Positions 59,060 through 64,000 of a DNA stretch of 64,000 nt are shown piece by piece. Each line of letters starts with the position of its first letter. The stretch's first letter is position 1. The notes beneath the pieces are model-generated. The model saw nothing but the letters and a program-made list of their open reading frames with translations. It did not search any database and was not told where the DNA came from. This stretch comes from Mixophyes australis. Lineage: Eukaryota > Chordata > Amphibia > Anura > Limnodynastidae. The DNA is taken from assembly GCA_036250195.1 (NCBI GenBank), contig JAVHZZ010000010.1, positions 79,963,257 to 80,027,256 on the forward strand, in the 5' to 3' direction. A program made the position numbers and the translations under genes.

Positions 59060-60430
59060 AGCAGTAGGTAGGTAGTCTAGTCCATGTCCCTAAACACTTG
59101 TGTTTCAAAGGCTGCAGTGGTGCGGGATGTAAAGTTGTGCTATATATGTTCTGTGTGTGTTGTGCTCATATTGTGTGTAAACTGTTACTACTCCCATCCT
59201 CTGCTGTTCAGAACCTCGTCTCATTCATTTGTACTACTCATCTTTGCAACTTTGTTTTTTTTAAAAGTATGTAACAGGAATGTGTTATTTATTGTTTTAA
59301 CCTGTGTTGGGCTGGTGATCATTGATGCACAATTTATTATACTGGTCTTGCCTCATCTAGCCTCAATAGTTGTGTTTATTCACTGATCAGCTGACCAATT
59401 AGTACAGATGTAGCTAGTTTGTATTCATCCCAACTATATCTAAGCTTCCAGTGTAAGGGGAAGCAGGTTTGGGATTTGACGTGTTTAGGATTTCGTACAC
59501 TAAGTGGGTTTTCACACACAGGGCTAACATTGAACAACATCTGAAGACATCCAGAAATTATCTACATCTACAACAACCTGATTCTTCTCATCTCTAACTG
59601 AACTGAACATAGCAACCAGGTATTTTGTTTTGTTTTTGTTTGCCTCCGTTTCTTGCCCTTTATTCTTATACTCAAATGTTTAACAACTTGCTTTTCTTAT
59701 TATGCTTTCATGGCATCATCTTTAGAACTATATGATCCTTTGCCCACCCTGCAACACACACCTTTGGCCACATAGCTCTCTCACTACTCCACACACCTCT
59801 GTTTAACACTTATGAACTTTTTTCCTGTTTTTATTCACTAACTGCAACATCCTCCCCCTGTCAGCAGAAAATAATAAGTCCCACATCTTACAGTCATATT
59901 ACATATCTGTCTCTCTACTTCTATTAACTGCTATATCACCCACATCCCCCATACATGTAGAGCAAGACACTACCAAAATCCAGCAAACCTCAAACCAATC
60001 ACCTGTCTCCCATCTCTTCCAAAGTCCTTTAAATGTGCCCTATGGAATGCATGCTCTCTTTGTAACAAACTCACCTCCATACACAACATCTTCCTCTTAA
60101 ATAACCTCAACCTTCTGGCAATAACAGAAACATGGCTTACACAATCAGACATTGCCTCACTTGCAGCCCTTTCACATGGTGGCCTCCACTTTTCCCATAC
60201 CTCCTGACCTGGAAACAGAGGTGGGGTTGGACTACTTCTTTCTCCACATTGCACATTTACTGCTGAAACATCTGACTAAGCATTTATAATGATGTCCATA
60301 ACCTTGACACTTGCAAACTTGTATGTTGTACTTTAGCACCTGTTGTCTTTTATTGCTATATGTGTCTTATCACCCATGTAGACTGTAAGCTCTTGGTGAC
60401 TGGACATCAGTCCTAATGGGTTTCTCCATC
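59060..60430 (+). mobile_element. L2/CR1-like LINE, 5' region joined to a 3' end
   Basis: Plus strand: CALWNACSLCNKLTSIHNIF (60,036-60,095) and LNLLAITETWLTQSD (60,105-60,150), the start of an L2/CR1-type endonuclease, then GGLHFSHTS and RGGVGLLLSPH (60,180-60,250). Upstream (59,060-59,960) is the probable 5' UTR; its hydrophobic open frame 59,084-59,386 is not convincing as a gene. At about 60,300-60,430 the sequence passes straight to a 3'-end-like part (GTAGACTGTAAGCTCTT), so most of the element is deleted. Confidence 0.75.
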
Positions 60431-60722
60431 CTGTTACAGTTGATACTCACACTGTGAATTGTTTGTTTCCAGTTCTTTCTAAGTTCTGCTTACATTATGT
60501 GGCTCCATATTAATGAACTTGTTCATAACAAGTTTATCAGCCTAGGACATTTTGGTAAAAAATTATAAATAAAAATTCCCCTATTAATGCAGCAAGACCA
60601 ACTTTGGTCTTCTGGTCCACTGGAAATTTCCAGATACTGCTTTACGAATTAATATGATTCTGAAAACCCAGAAGATTTCGCATGAAATTATACTTGAAAT
60701 GTTCAATTTTTATGGGCTAGAC

Positions 60723-60869
60723 CAGTGTTGGCTAATCTGTGACACTCCAGGTGTTGTGAAACTACAAGTCCCAGCATGCTTTGCCAATATATAGCAGCTT
60801 ATTGCTGGAGGGGTATGCTGGGACTTGTGGTTTCACAACACCTGGAGTGTCACAGGTTAGCCAACACTG
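60723..60869. mobile_element. hAT-type MITE, 147 bp
   Basis: Ends CAGTGTTGGCTAA and TTAGCCAACACTG, nearly palindromic throughout. An exact 8-bp duplication GGCTAGAC lies at 60,715-60,722 and 60,870-60,877. The CAGTG end and 8-bp duplication are diagnostic for the hAT superfamily. Not coding; it relied on a transposase from elsewhere. Confidence 0.95.
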
Positions 60870-61206
60870 GGCTAGACAAATGCTTCTGCAAACCAAGCAT
60901 TCCCAAAATTTGTAGTAATTACCAAATTTTAAAGAGAAAAATGTGAACATATTTGCAGATTTCTACCAATGCCAGAGGATCCTATAACACCTTTAGCAAA
61001 ATACAATAATAAAATGTTTTATATGACAATACATGACTATTCAAGTATTTTCTATTGATTATACTGGATATCATTATTACCAGTATATTTAAAAATGTAA
61101 CCCTTACTTTATTTAGGTTAATTCATTACTCTGCATAGTCATTCTCCAATTCAAACAAATCTCTTGCAACACACCTAATAATTAAATATTAATACTCAAA
61201 ATGTAC

Positions 61207-61305
61207 CGGTAATAATTGAGGCTTTCCATTGACGTCAGTATATATGCATGATGTTTTGGTACAATTTCCACAGCATTGACCAGCAATAATATCAAAAGTT
61301 TCACC
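61207..61305 (-). CDS. Mucin-like gene, VWC-like 33-codon exon (first, partial gene upstream)
   Basis: Exactly 33 codons, phase 0 at both ends. It encodes GETFDIIAGQCCGNCTKTSC ..., with cysteines at codons 11, 12, 15 and 20. The acceptor is TTCCACCAG/GG; the donor CCG/GTACAT is weaker than the others. It is the most upstream exon I can identify. The phase and domain logic require a further exon beyond, of the 43-codon type, which I did not find before 64,000; the large mucin body must lie further along the minus strand. Confidence 0.85.
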
Positions 61306-61309
61306 CTGG

Positions 61310-62330
61310 TGGAATAAATTGATATTTATTTGATTTGATTTATTTTTAGAGCTGCAATAGTAGGATAACAGATAAGTTCAGAAGAAATGCATTTTGTATT
61401 GTGTGAAAAATACCACATTATTAAGTGACTGATGGTTGTTCTAGGAACCAGTCCTTTGTTGAAATTTTTTATTGAATATATACTTTATAATTTTACAAAT
61501 GTGTTTCAATATTTTTGCCCTGGTAGCTATAGATTGCTATAAGGTTGAAAGAATTGTCAGAGATAAAATATTGCAAATACCAAGGACATACATAGAATTT
61601 GTCAGCTAGCCACAACTCAGTACAGTGCAGTGAAAAAAGGATTGTGTGGCATCCCTTCAGGTGACAATGATACATGTAAACCTTTTGGATTTGTGGAGAA
61701 AGGGGAACAGTGACGTGCAAAAACTAATTTATATCTTTTCTAGTCTGATGTTTAAAACAAGATGAGGGTAGTTGATTGGTCAAATTGGATATCGCTTTCT
61801 GAGCATGTGGGCAAACAGGCGGGATTTTTAAAACTGGTGGTGTAAAAAACTAAATAAGCAATGTGCAATTAGCAGATCACTACATCTAAAATAATATATG
61901 TAGGGTACTGCAAGTTGCTAAATGAATTAGAAGTGTGAAACGTCCAGCTGAAATGTTTAACTAGAGTACAATCATAGTAGAAATGATACAATGGTACAGT
62001 GAAATATATATACCATACAGGCTTGTTTTAGCAAAGAAACAAAACTAAGCAAATTCTTAGCTTGTGCTCTGCAGTTAAAAAGAAATACTTTTTTCAGTAT
62101 ATTGATTTATAAATGTAAAGAAGTTAAATTATAAAATGTTACAATTATTACCATTACTGTGAGATGTTATACACATACATAAAGCTGCAAAAAACAAAGA
62201 AAAGGATGGTGCACATATATTGACCATGTAATGAAGTATATTTTAATAAACCAAGCAATAAATTAAAGGAGCATCAATCTATAAAGGGAGAAATCTCATA
62301 TTTTTTAATGTGGATGTGGGTGGTAATGTG
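61310..62330. other. Intron sequence, no exon recognised
   Basis: I looked on the minus strand for a 43-codon exon with the C....C...C...C pattern and found none here. Confidence 0.4.
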
Positions 62331-62663
62331 GGGCCTGATTCATTAAGGATCTCAAATGAAGAGGATACTCAATTCAGTCTCCTGGACAAAACCATGTTAC
62401 AATGGAAGGGGTGCAAATAAGTGTTCTGTTTTACACATAAGTTAAATACTGACTGTTTTTTCATGTAACACACAAATATTTGATAGCTTATTTGTACACT
62501 GAAATTTAAAGTTGATATTTGTGTGTTACATGAAAAAACAGTCAGTAGTTAACTTATGTGTAAAACAGAACACTTATTTGCACCCCTTCCATTGTAACAT
62601 GGTTTTGTCCAGGAGACTGAAATGAGAATCCTCTTCATTTAAGAACCTTAATGAATCAGGCCC
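62331..62663. mobile_element. Long palindromic MITE, 333 bp
   Basis: Ends GGGCCTGATTCATTAAGG and CCTTAATGAATCAGGCCC. The two arms of about 160 bp match closely (e.g. CAGTCTCCTGGACAAAACC against its inverse), with a short AT-rich centre near 62,490. GTG flanks both sides (62,328-62,330 and 62,664-62,666). Confidence 0.9.
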
Positions 62664-62679
62664 GTGGTTACATATTTTG

Positions 62680-63110
62680 TAAATCCACCCCACTTCAAAA
62701 TTGACATGTTCTGTTATGGTAAATGAGAGATGGCTGGGGTTATCATCATCAATATGGAGACCTTGAGACCTTTGTCAAGATGGTCTCATTACAGACTAAA
62801 ACATTGATCACTTGTTTGCTTTACTGGGTGGAATAAAATTGCCACATATGGTAATCTGGTGAGTGCTGTATCTTTTTCAACCTAGATTCTACCTCCCTGC
62901 TGGTTTAAATTTTCTCCCCAATACTATACTTTTCTAAAAAGTTTACACATTATTGTCTTCTATAACCCTGATGAAGTCTATATATAGATGAAAGTGTTTG
63001 GCAAGCATCCGAATCCAAAATGTCCTGTTCATTGAACTGATATTGAGAAATCCATCCAACATACAGATGTACAGATACACAGATGTATTGTCCAATATAT
63101 AACCAGGTTC
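62680..63110 (+). mobile_element. PLE terminal remnant with two hammerhead-like motifs
   Basis: Two core-like sites in the same direction, at 62,765-62,810 (CAAGATG, stem GTCT/AGAC, TAAAAC, ATTGATCAC) and at 62,968-62,994 (CTGATGA, TCTATATATAGA hairpin, GAAAG). No coding part was recognised. The rest is AT-rich. Confidence 0.45.
62968..62998 (+). ncRNA. Hammerhead-ribozyme-like motif
   Basis: CTGATGA, a self-complementary TCTATATATAGA as stem II, then GAAAG. Both core boxes are near consensus. Confidence 0.4.
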
Positions 63111-63587
63111 CGGTACTCTGTGTTTTCTCCCCCCCCCCCCTCTGGATTTGTCTTTAAATAGAACTTTGTCACTTTGAGGATATGCATATTTTTATATACA
63201 GTACCTATGTTGTTCTATGATCTCTCTGGTGTAGAAGGACTATAAAATAACCCAGCCTCTATTGTATAAAAAAGCCCTGACTCAGCTTTGACAGTCGGGC
63301 CACATACAGATCTCCGGAACAGCTTGTTCCTGGACGGCTTCCTTTATTCAGTTCCTCTGACTTACAAATACTTGCAAGGCAGGAGTGCTATGACAAGGAA
63401 GGAGGAAGCGGCCCAGCCAGATCCTAAAGACAAGACACTGCATTCACATGCACTGCATGCTGTCTTCTGTGCTCACATTTGATAGTAGAGTGCATGTAAA
63501 ACTCCTTTTCACCAATATGGTGCATAGGCTACTATGTAGAAAATAATTTTTATAAAAAATACATGTTAAGCCTATATCCCTGTCTCA

Positions 63588-63588
63588 G

Positions 63589-63647
<59 letters not shown>

Positions 63648-63665
63648 TATATATATATATATATA
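63588..63665. repeat. (TA)n microsatellite
   Basis: About 75 bp of TA repeats with one GA interruption, directly at the start of Helentron-like copy 5. Confidence 0.95.
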
Positions 63666-64000
63666 CAAGTTAACCCGTGCATGATACTCATGCATTCTAG
63701 TCAAATCAAGCTACTTAAGGTGTTAAAAAGGTTCTTGTTATGCATTTGAGCCTAGCCCAGGCCTCCTCAGGGGAAGAGCGTTACTTCCCGACGCAAGCGC
63801 CCTTTTTTAACGTGGTTTTGTCCACATGTCACCACCTCATCATTTTTCTCCATCACCTCATCCTTCATCTTCATCGCCACATCCTTCATCAAGCTACTTA
63901 AGGTGTTAAAAACTCCCCACTGTCACCCCCGGCAACCACTAACTACTCCCAACTGTCACTTCTCCTTCAAGAAATATATAGGTCAGTGTATAACTCTGCC
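63666..64000 (+). mobile_element. Helentron-like non-autonomous element, copy 5 (cut by window end)
   Basis: Nearly identical to copy 3 at 31,333-31,705: same ACAAGTTAACCCGTGC start, same GGGGAAGAGCGTTACTTCCCG block, same duplicated AAGCTACTTAAGGTG word. It runs out of the window at the CAGTGTATAACTCTGCC block. Confidence 0.65.

Noticed and set aside
59084..59386. 100-codon hydrophobic frame resembling a small membrane protein
   Set aside because: It lies in the probable 5' UTR of an L2-like LINE; hydrophobicity follows from T-rich DNA.

Overview
The window looks like nuclear DNA from a large, repeat-rich vertebrate genome, most likely a frog or another amphibian. It is AT-rich, has no bacterial-style gene packing, and carries (TA)n and (GT)n tracts. 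Its transposon mix is Tc1, ZBED-type hAT, Penelope-like (PLE), L2/CR1-like and L1/Tx1-like LINEs, Gypsy and endogenous retroviral sequence, and palindromic MITEs with ends of types I associate with anurans. I assign the organism from this overall pattern; no single gene proves it.

Only one host gene is convincing. Seven minus-strand exons between 61,305 and 43,006 encode the C-terminal end of a gel-forming-mucin-like (VWF/mucin superfamily) secreted protein. Repeated von Willebrand C (VWC)-like half-domains are followed by a cystine-knot (CTCK) domain and a stop. All junctions have splice signals and matching codon phases. The repeat part is built from alternating exons of exactly 33 and 43 codons with cysteines at identical positions. 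The rest of the gene lies beyond position 64,000.

Layout. 1-1,840: nothing recognised. 1,846-2,253: Helentron-like element. 3,119-3,420: Gypsy-type LTR piece (minus). 3,870-4,790: PLE terminal region. 4,802-5,934: Tc1 element. 5,937-10,985: degenerate hAT element carrying a second Tc1 (8,013-9,222) and a solo LTR (9,336-10,179). 11,040-11,400: inverted repeat around TTAGGG-like units. 11,470-12,430: PLE tail. 12,481-12,880: Helentron-like copy 2. 13,100-23,410: remains of one or two endogenous retroviruses (primer-binding site, gag, RNase H/integrase start, env), interrupted by a rearranged PLE (16,000-18,490) and an L2-like LINE end (21,878-22,505). 23,807-25,181: solo Gypsy-like LTR with a 78-bp tandem array. 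25,642-26,490: relative of the LTR at 9.3 kb. 28,240-31,330: L1-like LINE with a 188-bp MITE in its endonuclease. 31,333-32,660: Helentron-like copies 3 and 4. 33,515-35,735: near-perfect palindrome of two PLE tails. 36,540-36,870: PLE reverse-transcriptase scrap. 37,413-40,790: second hAT copy (minus). 42,700-64,000: mucin-like gene whose introns hold L2-like LINEs, a second head-to-head PLE pair (51,170-54,600), three MITEs or MITE-like pieces and Helentron-like copy 5.

Apart from the mucin exons, almost every readable frame here is transposon debris broken by stops and frameshifts. The most unusual structures are the PLE palindrome, the repeated head-to-head PLE arrangement, a series of hammerhead-ribozyme-like motifs at PLE ends, and nested insertions whose exact target sites can be read because an uninterrupted copy or a known coding frame is present.
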